NCBI GenBank assembly: GCA_963790335.1
Contig: CAWBOB010000002.1
Span: 186,001-250,000 of the forward strand
Length of the DNA: 64,000 nucleotides
Direction: 5' to 3'
Origin: JAOUEA01 sp963790335
Lineage (GTDB): Bacteria > Actinomycetota > UBA4738 > HRBIN12
Positions 24,511-34,510 of this stretch are shown here, piece after piece. The position numbers and the translations under genes are program-made. Positions within the stretch are counted from its first letter, which is position 1. The number at the start of each line of letters is the position of its first letter. The notes below the pieces were generated by a model. It was not told the DNA's origin. It saw only the letters and a list, made by a program, of their open reading frames with translations, and made no database searches.

Positions 24511-27195
24511 GTGAGCCCCTCGAACGACGCCGCGCCGGCCACGTCTCCATCGGCGCCCGACGGGCCACGACGGCTATTCCTGCTCGATGGACATTCGCTG
24601 GCCTACCGCGCGTTCTTCGCGCTTCCCCCGACGCTCGCCACGTCGAGCGGCACCGTCACGAACGCCGTGTACGGGTTCACGAGCATGCTGATCAAGCTCC
24701 TGGCCGAGGAGCGGCCCGACCTGATCGCCGTCTTCTTCGACTCGGGCGCGCCCACCGTGCGCCTGGCGAAGGACGCCGACTACAAGGCGGGCCGCCCCGA
24801 GACGCCCGGCGATTTCCGGCCGCAGCTCGGGCTGATCGAGGAGGTGCTCGACGCGATGCGTATCCCGGTGCTGCGCATCGCCGACGGCAACGAGGCCGAC
24901 GACGCGATCGGCACGCTCGCGGTGCGGGCCTGCGAGCAAGGCGTCGATGCCACGATCGTCACGGCCGATCGCGACTTCTTCCAGCTCGTGCGGCCCGGCA
25001 TCACGGTCATGTTCAACCGCAAGGGCATCAGTGACATCGTCCGCTACGACGAGCAGGCCGTGATCGAGCGCTACGGCATCACGCCCGCCCAGTACCTCGA
25101 CTTCGTGGCGCTCAAGGGCGACACGAGCGACAACATCCCGGGGGTGCCGGGGGTCGGCGACAAGACCGCCGCGAAGCTGGTGAACCAGTTCGGCACGGTC
25201 GAAGGGCTGCTCGCGGAGACCGACACGCTCAAGGGCAAGCAGAAGGAGAACGTCGAGGCCTCCGCGGATCGGCTCGGGCTCAACAAGGAGCTCGCGAGGA
25301 TCGACACCGACATCGTGCTGCCCGTCGTCCCCGACGACTGCGTGATGGGGGAGTGGGACGCCGACGAGGTGCGGCGCCTGTTCACCTCGCTCGAGTTCCG
25401 CTCGCTGTTCGACCGTCTGCAGGAGGTCGGCAGCGTGAAGCCGAAGGTCGACGTGGCCGAGCTCGATCTGCGCGAGGTCACGATCGACGAGCTGCCGGCC
25501 ACCTGGGCGGGAGGCGCCCCGGTCGGCGTGCAGCTCGCCGACGACGACGACGCCGTGGTCGGCGTGGCCATCTCCGCAGGCGGCGCGCAGGCGGCCTATG
25601 CGGCCCTCGACGGCGTCGGGCCGCTCGAGGCCTTCCTCGCCGACCCGGCGGCGCCGAAGTGGGCACACGACGCCAAGGCCTTGGAACGGGTGGCCCTGCG
25701 GTCGGGGGGCGCCATCGCGGGCGTGGCGTTCGACACCGCGCTCGCCGGGTACCTGCTCGACCCCGCCTCGGCCGACTACGGGTTGCGCGGTCTGGCCGAG
25801 TCCTACCTCGGGGCCGACGTGATCGGCGCCGTCGACGGCGACGAAGCCGAGGGGCAGCTCTTCGGCGACCCGTCGTGGCGTTCGACCGCGGCCGAGGCGG
25901 CGGCGATCGCCCTGCTCGCCCCCGTCATGGAAGAGCGCATCGACCAACAGGGGCTGCGGCCCCTGCTCGACGACGTGGAGCTGCCGCTGTCGGCGGTGCT
26001 CGCCGGCATGGAGGCACGTGGCATCCGGCTCGACGTGCCCTACCTCGAGGAGATGGGGGAGTCGGTGCGCGACCGTATGGCCACGTTGAAGGCCGACGTG
26101 TACACGCACGCCGGTGAGGAGTTCAACCTGAACTCGCCCCCGCAGCTGCGGAAGATCCTCTACGACCAGCTCGGCCTGCAGCCGGGCAAGAAGACGCCGA
26201 AGGGCGAGCTCTCCACCGACGCGAGCGTGCTCGAGAAGCTGCGCGACGCGCACCCCATCGTCGACGCGCTGCTGTCATGGCGAGAGCTCGACAAGCTGAA
26301 CTCGACCTACCTCGAGGCGCTGCCTCGGCTCGTCGATCCACGCGACGGTCGCGTGCATACGACGTTCGTGCAGACGGCGGCCGCCACGGGCCGGCTGTCC
26401 TCGACGAATCCGAACCTGCAGAACGTGCCGATCCGCACCGAGCTCGGCCGGCAGATCCGGCGCGCGTTCGTGCCGGGCTCAGCCGACCAGGTGCTGCTCG
26501 TGCTCGACTACTCCCAGATCGAGCTGCGCATCCTCGCGCACCTGTCAGGCGACGAGGGGTTGCGGGCTGCGTTCGCGAGCGGCGACGACATCCACACGGC
26601 GACGGCTGCCCGCGTGTTCGGGCTGCCCCTCGACGCTGTCGACCCGGGGTCGCGCTCTCGGGCCAAGATGGTGAACTACGGCCTCGCGTACGGCATGAAC
26701 GCGTGGGGGCTCGCGCAGCGGCTCGACATCGCCCCCGACGAGGCGCAGGAGATCATGGACGCGTACTTCGCATCGTTCCCTGCGATCCGCGACTACCTCG
26801 ACCGCCAGGTCGGACATGCGACCGTGGAAGGCTTCACCGAGACGCTCCTGGGTCGTCGTCGATACATCCCGGAGCTGCAGGCTGCGAACCCTCGTGTGCG
26901 CGACCTGGGCCGTCGCCAGGCGCTGAACGCGCCGATCCAGGGGAGCGCGAGCGACGTCTTCAAGATGGCGATGATCCGCGTCGACGAGGCGCTTCGCGCG
27001 CACCCCGATCTCGACTGCCACATGCTGCTCACCGTGCACGACGAGCTCGTCTTCGAGGTGCCCGAGGGCGATGTCGAGCGGGCCGCCGAGCTGGTGCGTG
27101 ATGCGATGGAGCATGCGGTCGACCTCGACGTGCCCCTGCAGGCCGACGTGGGCTGGGGCACCACGTGGTCCGACGCTGCGCCCGCGGGCCACTGA
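24511..27195 (+). CDS. polA: DNA polymerase I
   Basis: Repair and Okazaki-fragment polymerase, 894 residues. The N-terminal 5'-3' exonuclease domain (residues about 20-290; FFDSGAPTVR, TADRDFFQLV, GDTSDNIPGVPGVGDKTA) is complete. The central 3'-5' exonuclease region lacks the DxE catalytic pair (VGVQLADD where DTE is expected), so proofreading is probably lost. The polymerase domain has motif A LDYSQIELRILAHLSGD, motif B RAKMVNYGLAYGM and motif C VHDELVFEVP. Motif B has Tyr at the position of E. coli Phe762, as in several actinobacterial PolA proteins. The GTG start lies 7 nt after a -10 element. Confidence 0.97.
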   Translation: MSPSNDAAPATSPSAPDGPRRLFLLDGHSLAYRAFFALPPTLATSSGTVTNAVYGFTSMLIKLLAEERPDLIAVFFDSGAPTVRLAKDADYKAGRPETPGDFRPQLGLIEEVLDAMRIPVLRIADGNEADDAIGTLAVRACEQGVDATIVTADRDFFQLVRPGITVMFNRKGISDIVRYDEQAVIERYGITPAQYLDFVALKGDTSDNIPGVPGVGDKTAAKLVNQFGTVEGLLAETDTLKGKQKENVEASADRLGLNKELARIDTDIVLPVVPDDCVMGEWDADEVRRLFTSLEFRSLFDRLQEVGSVKPKVDVAELDLREVTIDELPATWAGGAPVGVQLADDDDAVVGVAISAGGAQAAYAALDGVGPLEAFLADPAAPKWAHDAKALERVALRSGGAIAGVAFDTALAGYLLDPASADYGLRGLAESYLGADVIGAVDGDEAEGQLFGDPSWRSTAAEAAAIALLAPVMEERIDQQGLRPLLDDVELPLSAVLAGMEARGIRLDVPYLEEMGESVRDRMATLKADVYTHAGEEFNLNSPPQLRKILYDQLGLQPGKKTPKGELSTDASVLEKLRDAHPIVDALLSWRELDKLNSTYLEALPRLVDPRDGRVHTTFVQTAAATGRLSSTNPNLQNVPIRTELGRQIRRAFVPGSADQVLLVLDYSQIELRILAHLSGDEGLRAAFASGDDIHTATAARVFGLPLDAVDPGSRSRAKMVNYGLAYGMNAWGLAQRLDIAPDEAQEIMDAYFASFPAIRDYLDRQVGHATVEGFTETLLGRRRYIPELQAANPRVRDLGRRQALNAPIQGSASDVFKMAMIRVDEALRAHPDLDCHMLLTVHDELVFEVPEGDVERAAELVRDAMEHAVDLDVPLQADVGWGTTWSDAAPAGH

Positions 27196-27203
27196 GCGCT
27201 CGT

Positions 27204-27233
27204 TTGACGGCGTTTCCGCTGGCCACCTACCAT
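27204..27233 (+). promoter_or_regulatory. Promoter of rpsA
   Basis: TTGACG (27204-27209), 18-nt spacer and TACCAT (27228-27233). The predicted leader of about 85 nt holds two hairpins: GTGCG/CGCAC at 27245-27259 and CCCGGAC/GTCCGGG at 27263-27269 with 27282-27288. It ends with a GGAAGGAG site before the ATG. Confidence 0.65.
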
Positions 27234-27324
27234 CCCTGACGGCCGTGCGGTGTTCGCACGTGCCCGGACAACTCCCAACCCGTCCGGGTGATGGCATCGC
27301 ATGCGCCGGAAGGAGACCACCGAC

Positions 27325-29083
27325 ATGAGCGACGACACGACGGTTGCCACCGAGGCGACCGAGAGCGAAGCGGCCCCTGAGGCCTCCATCGAGGAGGGCA
27401 CAGCCGCTGACACCGGCACCGCCGACGTGAGCACGACCGGCGCCGACACTCCCACCCCTCCGATCGAGCCGTCCGCACCGCCGAGCGACCCGAGGGCCCC
27501 GGTCAACGCGGCGAAGGAGACTCCCGCACCGGCCGACGGCAAGGACTACACGCCGGAGGAGCTCATCTCGGCGCTCGAGGCGAGCTTCCATGACTTCGGT
27601 GACGGCGACATCGTCGAGGGCGACGTGGTCAAGATCGATCGCGACGAGGTGCTGCTCGACATCGGCTACAAGAGCGAAGGCGTGATCCCGAGCAAAGAGC
27701 TCTCGATCCGCCACGACGTCGACCCGAACGAGGTCGTGAAGGTCGGCGACCACATCGAGGCCCTCGTGCTGCAGAAGGAAGACAAAGAGGGGCGGCTGAT
27801 CCTGTCGAAGAAGCGCGCGCAGTACGAGCGCGCGTGGGGCCGCATCGAGGATGTCATGAACTCCGGCCAGACCATCACGGGGCCGGTCATCGAGGTCGTC
27901 AAGGGCGGATTGATCCTCGACATCGGCCTGCGCGGGTTCCTCCCGGCTTCCTTGGTCGACCTTCGGCGCGTGCGTGATCTCAACCCGTTCGTCGGCACCG
28001 AGCTCGAGGCCAAGATCATCGAGCTCGACCGCAACCGGAACAACGTGGTGCTCAGCCGTCGTGCCTTCCTCGAGGAATCGCAGAGCGAGGGGCGCAAGAA
28101 GTTCCTCGACGGCCTGCAGAAGGGCGAGCGTCGCAAGGGCACGGTCAGCTCGATCGTGAACTTCGGCGCGTTCGTCGACCTCGGCGGCGTCGACGGCCTG
28201 GTGCACGTGAGCGAGCTGAGCTGGAAGCACGTCGATCATCCGCAGGAGGTCGTCACCGTCGGCCAGGAGGTCGAGGTCGAGGTGCTCGACGTCGATCTTG
28301 AGCGCGAACGGGTCTCGCTCTCGCTCAAGGCCACCCAGGAGGACCCCTGGAAGGAGTTCGAGCGCACCTCGAAGGCGGGAGCGATCATCGAAGGGCAGGT
28401 CACCAAGCTCGTGCCCTTCGGCGCGTTCGTGCGCGTCGCCCAGGGCATCGAGGGGCTGGTGCACATCTCCGAGATCTCACACGAGCACGTCGACACGCCC
28501 GAGTCGGTGCTGTCGGTCGGCGACGAGGTGCAGGTCAAGGTGATCGATGTCGACGTGTCGCGCCGGCGCGTGAGCCTGTCGATGCGCCAGGTCTCGGCGC
28601 CCGCGCCGCGCGAGCCCGAGATCAGAGCCGAGCCCGAGGAACGGCGTGACGCCGGGCCCGAGATGGTCTCGACGATCCAGATCCCCGACGACATCCTCGC
28701 CGCGGTCGCGCAGGCCGACGCGGTGCGGGCGACGGAGCCCGAACCGGTCGGGGTCGAGCCGGCCGAGGTGCAGCCCCCAGCGAAGCCGCCCGCAGAGGCC
28801 GAGGCAGAGCCGGCAGTCGAGGCCACCGAGCCCGCCGCGGAAGCACAGCCGGCGGCGGTCGAGCCGGCCGAGCCCGCCGCGGAGCCCGAGCCCGCTGCCG
28901 AGCTGCCGGCCGACGACGCGATCGTCACCGAGCCCGTGGACGCGACCCCCCCGACCCCGGAGCCCGCCGAGGCCGCAGCCGATGAGCCGTCAGCGCGAGC
29001 CGGAGGCCGAGCAGCCCGATGAGGAAGTCTCGCTCGAGGCGATCCTCGAGGACCTGAAGCGGCGCGAGGGCCGCTCCGACTAG
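27325..29083 (+). CDS. rpsA: 30S ribosomal protein S1, frame broken in the C-terminal tail
   Basis: RNA-binding protein that helps mRNA enter the ribosome. An acidic N-terminal about 80 residues is followed by four S1 motifs (starting near GDIVEGDVVKIDRDEVLLDIG, ITGPVIEVVKGGLILDIGLRG, KGTVSSIVNFGAFVDLGG and IEGQVTKLVPFGAFVRVAQG). A long Ala/Pro/Glu-rich tail follows. The ATG at 27325 is preferred over an in-frame ATG at 27301 because GGAAGGAG sits 9 nt upstream. In the tail an extra base at about 28984-28994 gives an early stop at 29020-29022. Skipping it continues to EEVSLEAILEDLKRREGRSD and TAG 29081-29083, about 585 residues. All four S1 domains precede the break. Confidence 0.92.
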
Positions 29084-29114
29084 GCTCCGCGGAGCCGATG
29101 CGGCGCCTCGACGC

Positions 29115-29723
29115 GTGCTCCTGGTCGGTCTCACCGGAGGCATCGGTTCCGGCAAGAGCACGGTCGCCGGCATGCTGGCGAGCCGGGGCGCCGTGGTGAT
29201 CGACGCCGACGGGCTCGCTCGTGATGTCGTCGCGGCGGGCACGCCCGGCTTCGGCGCCGTCGTGAGCCGGTTCGGCGACCGGGTGGTCGCTCCCGACGGC
29301 TCGCTCGATCGAGCGGCCCTCGCCGAGATCGTCTTCGCCGACGATCACGCCCGCGCCGATCTCGAGGCGATCGTGCACCCGGCGGTTCACCAGGCGATCG
29401 CACGCTCGGTCGCCGAGCACGCCGGGACCGACGACGTGGTGGTGGTCGATGTTCCGCTGCTGATCGAGACGGGGCAGCATGCTGCGTTCCCGGTCGTGGT
29501 CGTGGTGACCGCATCGGAGGAAACGCGCATCGCCCGGCTCGGCGTCCGCGGCATGTCCGAGCGCGACGCTCGATCGCGCATCGCCGCCCAGATGACGCCG
29601 GAGGACACGATTGCCCACGCCGACGTGGTACTGGACAACGACGGCGACGAGCCTGCGCTCGAAGCGCAGGTGGAGCGGCTCTGGGCCGGTCTGCGCGAGC
29701 GAGCCCTATCATCGCCGTCATGA
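29115..29723 (+). CDS. coaE: Dephospho-CoA kinase
   Basis: Last step of coenzyme A synthesis. 202 residues from the GTG at 29115: GLTGGIGSGKSTVAGML is the P-loop, followed by VIDADGLARDVV, HPAVHQAIARSV and VVDVPLLIETG. The rpsA-coaE order is typical of actinobacteria. The last four bases overlap the next gene (ATGA). Confidence 0.94.
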   Translation: MLLVGLTGGIGSGKSTVAGMLASRGAVVIDADGLARDVVAAGTPGFGAVVSRFGDRVVAPDGSLDRAALAEIVFADDHARADLEAIVHPAVHQAIARSVAEHAGTDDVVVVDVPLLIETGQHAAFPVVVVVTASEETRIARLGVRGMSERDARSRIAAQMTPEDTIAHADVVLDNDGDEPALEAQVERLWAGLRERALSSPS

Positions 29724-30421
29724 GGTTCCGAGCCGTGATGTTCGACGTAGGGGAGACGCTCGTGCATCCGGTGCCGTCGTTCCCCGAACTGTTCGCGCGC
29801 ATCGTCGGTGAGGCGGGTCACCGGCGTGACGCCGACGACGTCGTGGCCGCGAGCGCCGCGGTTCGGCGCCGCTTCAGCGAGGCGTCACGAGATGGCGTGC
29901 TCTGGACACTCACGCCCGAGTCCTCACGCGCGTTCTGGCTCGAGGTCTACGAGCTCATGCTCGAGTCCCTCGACCTTCCCGCGGCCGACGGGTTGCGTGA
30001 ACGGCTGTACTCCGGCTTCACCGATCTCACCAACTACGACCTGTTCGATGACGTCTCCGCCACGCTCGACGATCTGGTGGGCACCGGCGTGACCCTCGGC
30101 ATCGTCTCGAACTTCGAGTCGTGGCTCGAGGATCTGCTCGGCATGCTCGGCGTGCGCGATCGATTCCCGGTGCGGGTGATCAGCGGTCTCGAGGGTCTGG
30201 AGAAGCCCGACCCCCGCATCTACCGCCTCGCCCTCCAGCGCGCCGAGGCCGCCGCGCATGCGACGGCGTTCGTCGGCGACAACCCGGAGTTCGACGTCGC
30301 ACCTCCGGCCGCGCTGGGCATGTTCCCCGTGCTCATCGACCGGCGCGAGCGTCATCCTGACCACGCCGGCGTCCGCATCACCGACCTGCGCGACCTGCTC
30401 GGCGTGCTGGAAGCCGCATGA
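29720..30421 (+). CDS. HAD-superfamily hydrolase
   Basis: 233 residues. Motif I is MFDVGETL: the nucleophile Asp is present, but the usual acid/base Asp two residues later is Gly, as in the HDHD3/REG-2-like group. Motif II is IVSNFES, motif III Lys is in GLEKPDPRIY and motif IV is FVGDNPEFDVAPPAALGM. A helical cap lies between motifs I and II. The substrate is unknown; a phosphatase role is likely. It overlaps coaE (ATGA), and a TATCAT element ends 7 nt before its ATG, so it may also have its own leaderless promoter. Confidence 0.85.
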   Translation: MRFRAVMFDVGETLVHPVPSFPELFARIVGEAGHRRDADDVVAASAAVRRRFSEASRDGVLWTLTPESSRAFWLEVYELMLESLDLPAADGLRERLYSGFTDLTNYDLFDDVSATLDDLVGTGVTLGIVSNFESWLEDLLGMLGVRDRFPVRVISGLEGLEKPDPRIYRLALQRAEAAAHATAFVGDNPEFDVAPPAALGMFPVLIDRRERHPDHAGVRITDLRDLLGVLEAA

Positions 30422-30786
30422 CCGACCGCCTCTTCGACCATGACGCCGCACAGGCGACGCTGCCCATGCTGCGCGAGCTGCTGCCGAGGGTGCGGCGGTC
30501 GAGGCAGGCGCTGATCGAGTCCAGTGCTCGCATCTCCGATGCCGTGCAGGCCGATGGTGGAGGCGTCGCGGGCAGCGACTGGTTCGACGCCCAGCGGTCG
30601 CTTCGAGCCGACCTGACCCTGCTCGCCGATGAAGGCATCCTGCTCCGCGACCCGGAGATGGGGCTCGTCGATTTCCCGGCCGAACGCGAGGGACGGCGGG
30701 TGTTCCTGTGCTGGAGGATCGGCGAGGAACGCATCGCCTGGTTCCACGAAGAACGAGCCGGCCTGTCGAACAGGAAGCCGTGGTGA
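30418..30786 (+). CDS. DUF2203 family protein
   Basis: 122-residue cytoplasmic protein. It is recognised by the C-terminal pattern GLVDFPAEREGRRVFLCWRIGEERIAWFHEE, with the Trp/Glu/His residues conserved in this family of unknown function. The N-terminal half is helical and Arg/Leu-rich (ATLPMLRELLPRVRRSRQAL). It overlaps both neighbours by four bases, in a probable coaE-HAD-DUF2203-dehydrogenase operon. Confidence 0.8.
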   Translation: MTDRLFDHDAAQATLPMLRELLPRVRRSRQALIESSARISDAVQADGGGVAGSDWFDAQRSLRADLTLLADEGILLRDPEMGLVDFPAEREGRRVFLCWRIGEERIAWFHEERAGLSNRKPW

Positions 30787-31812
30787 CCCCGCGCCCGGTC
30801 GTCGTGGTGATGGGCGCCGACATCGGCTCGCCTCCTCCGGGCATCGACGACGCTGCGAACGACGTCGAGCTGCGGTACGCGCCGACGGAAGCGTCGCTGG
30901 CCGAGCTGCTGCCCGATGCCGACGCGCTCTTCGCCTGGCGCTCCGATCCGGGATGGCTTCCCGGAGCATGGTCCCCGCCCCCCTCGCGCCTGCGATGGAT
31001 CCAGTCGGCCTCAGCGGGGGTCGACATGCTGCTGTTCCCCGAGCTGGTCGAGAGCGAGGTCGTGGTCACCAACGCGCGGGGCGTGTTCGAGGAGCCCATC
31101 GCCGAGTGGGTCATCGGCGCCATGCTCGCGTTCGCGACCGGCCTGCACCGCTCCATCGTCGATCAGCAACGCGGGAGCTGGACGACCGGGCGTGCCACCG
31201 AGCGGCTGGAGGGCGCACGCCTGGTCGTGGTGGGGCCCGGTCCCATCGGTCAGGCCACCGCGAGCCGGGCGATCGCCCTGGGCATGTCGGTCTCACTCGT
31301 CGGCCGCCAGCCCCGACGCCACGAGACCTTCGGCGACGTCGTGGGCAGCGACCAGCTGCACGCCGCCGTGCGGAGCGCCGATCACGTGCTCGATGCGCTT
31401 CCCCTGACCGACGAGACTCGCGGGCTGTTCGACGCGGCCGCATTCGCGGCCATGGAGCACGCGCGCCCGCTTCTACAACGTGGGCCGAGGCGGAACCGTC
31501 GACGAGCCCGCCTTGGTCGCGGCCCTGCAGCGCGGCGTGATCGCGGGCGCCGCCCTCGACGTCTTCGCCACCGAGCCGCTGCCCGACGAGAGCCCCCTGT
31601 GGACGATGCCCAACGTCATCGTCTCGCCGCACGTGAGCGGCGACGTCGAGGGCTGGGAAGCCAAGGTCGTCGCGATCTTCGTCGAGAACGCGCGCAGGTT
31701 CGCGGCCGGCGAACCCCTCGCGAACCTCGTCGACAAGCGGGCCGGCCACGGTGTCGGCGACCCGCCCCCGAACCTGGGCCGGGGGCTTCCGCCCGGGCCC
31801 ACCCGAACCTGA
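30783..31812 (+). CDS. D-isomer-specific 2-hydroxyacid dehydrogenase, frame broken
   Basis: NAD(P)-dependent oxidoreductase family (glyoxylate, hydroxypyruvate or phenyllactate-type substrates). The GTG at 30783 overlaps DUF2203 (GTGA). The NAD motif is VVVGPGPIGQATASRA (GxGxxG variant). DALPLTDETRGLFDA follows, and then an extra base at about 31466-31468 shifts the frame to RFYNVGRGGTVDEPALVAAL and DVFATEPLPDESPLWTMPNV with the catalytic His in VSPHVSG. Corrected length is about 342 residues. The usual Arg (NVGRGG) and Glu (ATEPLP) catalytic residues are present across the break. Confidence 0.83.
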
Positions 31813-31833
31813 AGTCGCTCCGAGCCGCTCTGC

Positions 31834-31839
31834 TAGTCT
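31834..31839 (+). promoter_or_regulatory. -10 element of the second polar amino acid ABC operon
   Basis: TAGTCT lies 64 nt upstream of the receptor ATG. No good -35 match is seen at 17-18 nt. Confidence 0.35.
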
Positions 31840-31903
31840 CCGCCGAGGGGCGCGCGGTGGCCCGCATGCCCCCGAAGGACGACACGAACCAGGGGGAAGC
31901 GTG

Positions 31904-32806
31904 ATGCGGAAGTTCCTGCTCGGGCTCGCGGTGCTCTCGATCGTCGCGGCTGCGTGCGCGCCCGAAGACGACCCGGCGAGCCAGCCGACCGATGGGGGCG
32001 GCACCACCGAGCCGGCTCCCGTCGACGCGGCGAGCTGCGCCGCCGATGCCACCCTCGTGAACGACGGCACCCTGACGATCGCGACGGGCAACCCCGCCTA
32101 CAAGCCCTGGTACGGAGGCAAGAGCACCGAGGGCTCGGAGTGGGAATCCGGGCAATTCACCGGCGATCCGTACACGGGTGAGGGCTACGAATCGGCGTTC
32201 GCCTACGCGCTGGCCGAGGAGCTCGGGTTCACCGAGGATCAGGTCCAGTGGATGGGCATCCCGTTCAACAAGTCGTTCGCCCCCGGCCCGAAGGACTTCG
32301 ACTTCTCGATGCAGCAGGTGTCGATCACCGAGAAGCGTGCAGGAGCGGTCGACTTCAGCGAGGGCTACTTCGACGTCAACCAAGCCCTGATCGCGAACGA
32401 GGGGTCGCCGGCGATCGGCGCGACCACCTTGGCCGAACTCCAGGGACTGAACCTCGGCGCGCCGATCGGCACCACGAGCCTCGACGTGATCGAGCAGCTC
32501 GTGCAGCCCACAGATGCGCCCACCGTCTACGACGACCTCGACCTCGCCCTGAAGGACCTGAAGAACGGCCAGGTCGACGGCGTCGTGGTCGACTTCCCGA
32601 CCGCGTTCTACGGGTACGCCGATGTCGTGGTCGGGCAGTTCTCCGACCTCGGTGAGCAGGAGCAGTTCGGTCTCACGTTCGAGAAGGGCAACACGTTCGT
32701 CGAATGCGTGAACCTCGGCATCGAGGCGCTCCGCGACGCCGGCACCCTCGACGCGTTGAAGGAAGAATGGCTCGAGACCGACACGAGCGTTCCCACGTTC
32801 TCGTGA
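31904..32806 (+). CDS. Polar amino acid ABC substrate-binding lipoprotein (second system)
   Basis: 300 residues from the ATG at 31904, with AGGGGGAA upstream. The signal peptide has a lipobox IVAAAC (Cys 18). The type II receptor fold shows GTLTIATGNPAYKPWYGG, SAFAYALAEELGF, FDFSMQQVSITEKRAGAVDFSEGYF and the C-terminal TLDALKEEWLET. This receptor, permease and ATPase set is distinct in sequence from the one at 19.7-22.5 kb. The ligand is unknown. Confidence 0.9.
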   Translation: MRKFLLGLAVLSIVAAACAPEDDPASQPTDGGGTTEPAPVDAASCAADATLVNDGTLTIATGNPAYKPWYGGKSTEGSEWESGQFTGDPYTGEGYESAFAYALAEELGFTEDQVQWMGIPFNKSFAPGPKDFDFSMQQVSITEKRAGAVDFSEGYFDVNQALIANEGSPAIGATTLAELQGLNLGAPIGTTSLDVIEQLVQPTDAPTVYDDLDLALKDLKNGQVDGVVVDFPTAFYGYADVVVGQFSDLGEQEQFGLTFEKGNTFVECVNLGIEALRDAGTLDALKEEWLETDTSVPTFS

Positions 32807-32827
32807 CGGCGTAGCCGGGACGCTCCG

Positions 32828-33748
32828 GTGCAGTCAGGAGGCGGCCCCGGGCCCGAGGTCTACTTCCCGAAGGGAACACCGGGCGTCGATCCGCGGGTGC
32901 CGATGCCCCCCTCGGGCGATCGCCGCTCGCGCATCCTGGGTGGCGACGGCGCGCGCGCCACGTGGGTGGCTGTCGCGAGCACCCTGATCTTCTTCTCGGT
33001 CGTCGCGATCGTCGTCGTGAACTCGCCCGGGTGGTCAGCTGAGGGAGGCGTGAAGCAGGCGTTCTTCAACGGCGCCCTGTTCCGTGAGTCCCTCCCGAAG
33101 ATCCTCGAGGGGTTCTGGCTGAACATCCGCATCTTCCTCATCGCGGAGGTGCTCGTGCTCGGCCTGGCCCTGCTCCTCGCCGTCATGCGGAGCCTGCCCG
33201 GTCCCGTCTTCGCGCCCCTGCGACTCGCGGCGATCGCCTACTCGATCTTCTTCCGCGGGGTCCCCACCATCCTCGTGATCTTCATCCTCGGATTCGGGAT
33301 GCCGGCGCTCGAGCTGCAGGGGGTGCCGAACAGCGACGTGTTCTGGGCCATCGTCGCGCTGACGCTCGTGTACTCGGCGTACGTGGCGGAGGTGTACCGG
33401 GCGGGTATCGAGTCGGTGCATCCGAGCCAGACCGCAGCGGCGAGATCCCTCGGATTGCGGCGTGGGCAGGCGATGCGCCACGTCGTGTTGCCGCAGGCGA
33501 TCAGACGCGTGCTGCCGCCACTGCTGAACGACTTCATCGGACTGCAGAAGGACTCAGCCCTGGTCGCCGTGCTCGGTGTGACGGAGGGGCTTCGGCAGGC
33601 GCAGATCAGCCAGGCATCCAACTTCAACTTCACACCGTTCGTCGCGCTCGCGCTCGTCTACGTCGTCATCACGATCCCGCAGGTCCTGTTCGTCGACTGG
33701 CTCATCGGGCGGGACCAACGTCGGCGTCAGGCCGGGGGGGTCGCGTGA
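32828..33748 (+). CDS. Polar amino acid ABC transporter permease (second system)
   Basis: 306 residues from the GTG at 32828, 21 nt after the receptor. It has a cytoplasmic Pro/Gly-rich N-terminus and then about five membrane spans. The motifs are SIFFRGVPTILVIFILGFGMP, YSAYVAEVYRAGIESV and the EAA-type loop TAAARSLGLRRGQAMRHVVLPQA. It overlaps the ATPase gene by GTGA. An alternative start further in is possible because the N-terminus is poorly conserved. Confidence 0.92.
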   Translation: MQSGGGPGPEVYFPKGTPGVDPRVPMPPSGDRRSRILGGDGARATWVAVASTLIFFSVVAIVVVNSPGWSAEGGVKQAFFNGALFRESLPKILEGFWLNIRIFLIAEVLVLGLALLLAVMRSLPGPVFAPLRLAAIAYSIFFRGVPTILVIFILGFGMPALELQGVPNSDVFWAIVALTLVYSAYVAEVYRAGIESVHPSQTAAARSLGLRRGQAMRHVVLPQAIRRVLPPLLNDFIGLQKDSALVAVLGVTEGLRQAQISQASNFNFTPFVALALVYVVITIPQVLFVDWLIGRDQRRRQAGGVA

Positions 33749-34497
33749 GCTCGCACCAGGCGATCGTGATCGAGGGGCTGCACAAGTCCTTCGGTGACCT
33801 TCAGGTGCTGCGCGGCGTCGACCTCGAGGTGGCCGACCACGAGGTGATCTGCCTGATCGGCGCGTCGGGATCGGGCAAGTCGACCCTGCTGCGATGCGTG
33901 AACCTCATCGAACCCATCGACGCCGGACGCATCGTCGTAGAGGGCGACGAGATCACCGCGCCCGATGTCGACGTGAACGCGATCCGCCGTCGCATCGGCA
34001 TCGTCTTCCAGTCGTTCAATCTGTTCCCGCACATGAGCGTGCTGCGCAACATCACCCTCGCGCCCACGAAGGTCGTCGGCACACCTCCGGCGCAGGCCGA
34101 TGCCGAGGCGCGGGAGCTACTCGATCGCTTCGGCCTCGCCGACAAGGCCGACGAGTACCCCGACCGGCTGAGCGGAGGGCAGCAGCAGCGGGTCGCGATC
34201 ATGCGCGCGCTCGCCATGGAGCCCGACATCATGCTGCTCGACGAGGTCACGAGTGCGCTCGACCCCGAGCTCGTGGCCGAGGTGCTCGACGTGATCCGGG
34301 AGCTGGCGGGGGCGGGCATGACGATGCTGATCGCGACCCATGAGATGGGCTTCGCTCGTGACATCGCGACCAGGGTCTGCTTCCTCGACGAAGGGGTGAT
34401 CGCCGAGCAGGGCCCGCCCGAGCGGATCTTCGGCGAGCCCGAGCACGAACGAACGAAGCGGTTCCTGTCGCGCATCGTCGCGGCCGGCCGTATGTAG
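33745..34497 (+). CDS. Polar amino acid ABC transporter ATPase (second system)
   Basis: 250 residues. Walker A is GASGSGKST, the Q-loop FQSFNLFPHMSV, the signature LSGGQQQRVAIMRAL, Walker B IMLLDEVTSALDPE (Val where most have Pro) and the switch ATHEMGFARDIA. It is convergent with the large cyclase gene, with only 13 nt between stops. Confidence 0.94.
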   Translation: MSSHQAIVIEGLHKSFGDLQVLRGVDLEVADHEVICLIGASGSGKSTLLRCVNLIEPIDAGRIVVEGDEITAPDVDVNAIRRRIGIVFQSFNLFPHMSVLRNITLAPTKVVGTPPAQADAEARELLDRFGLADKADEYPDRLSGGQQQRVAIMRALAMEPDIMLLDEVTSALDPELVAEVLDVIRELAGAGMTMLIATHEMGFARDIATRVCFLDEGVIAEQGPPERIFGEPEHERTKRFLSRIVAAGRM

Positions 34498-34510
34498 CGT
34501 CGGGCGCCGT

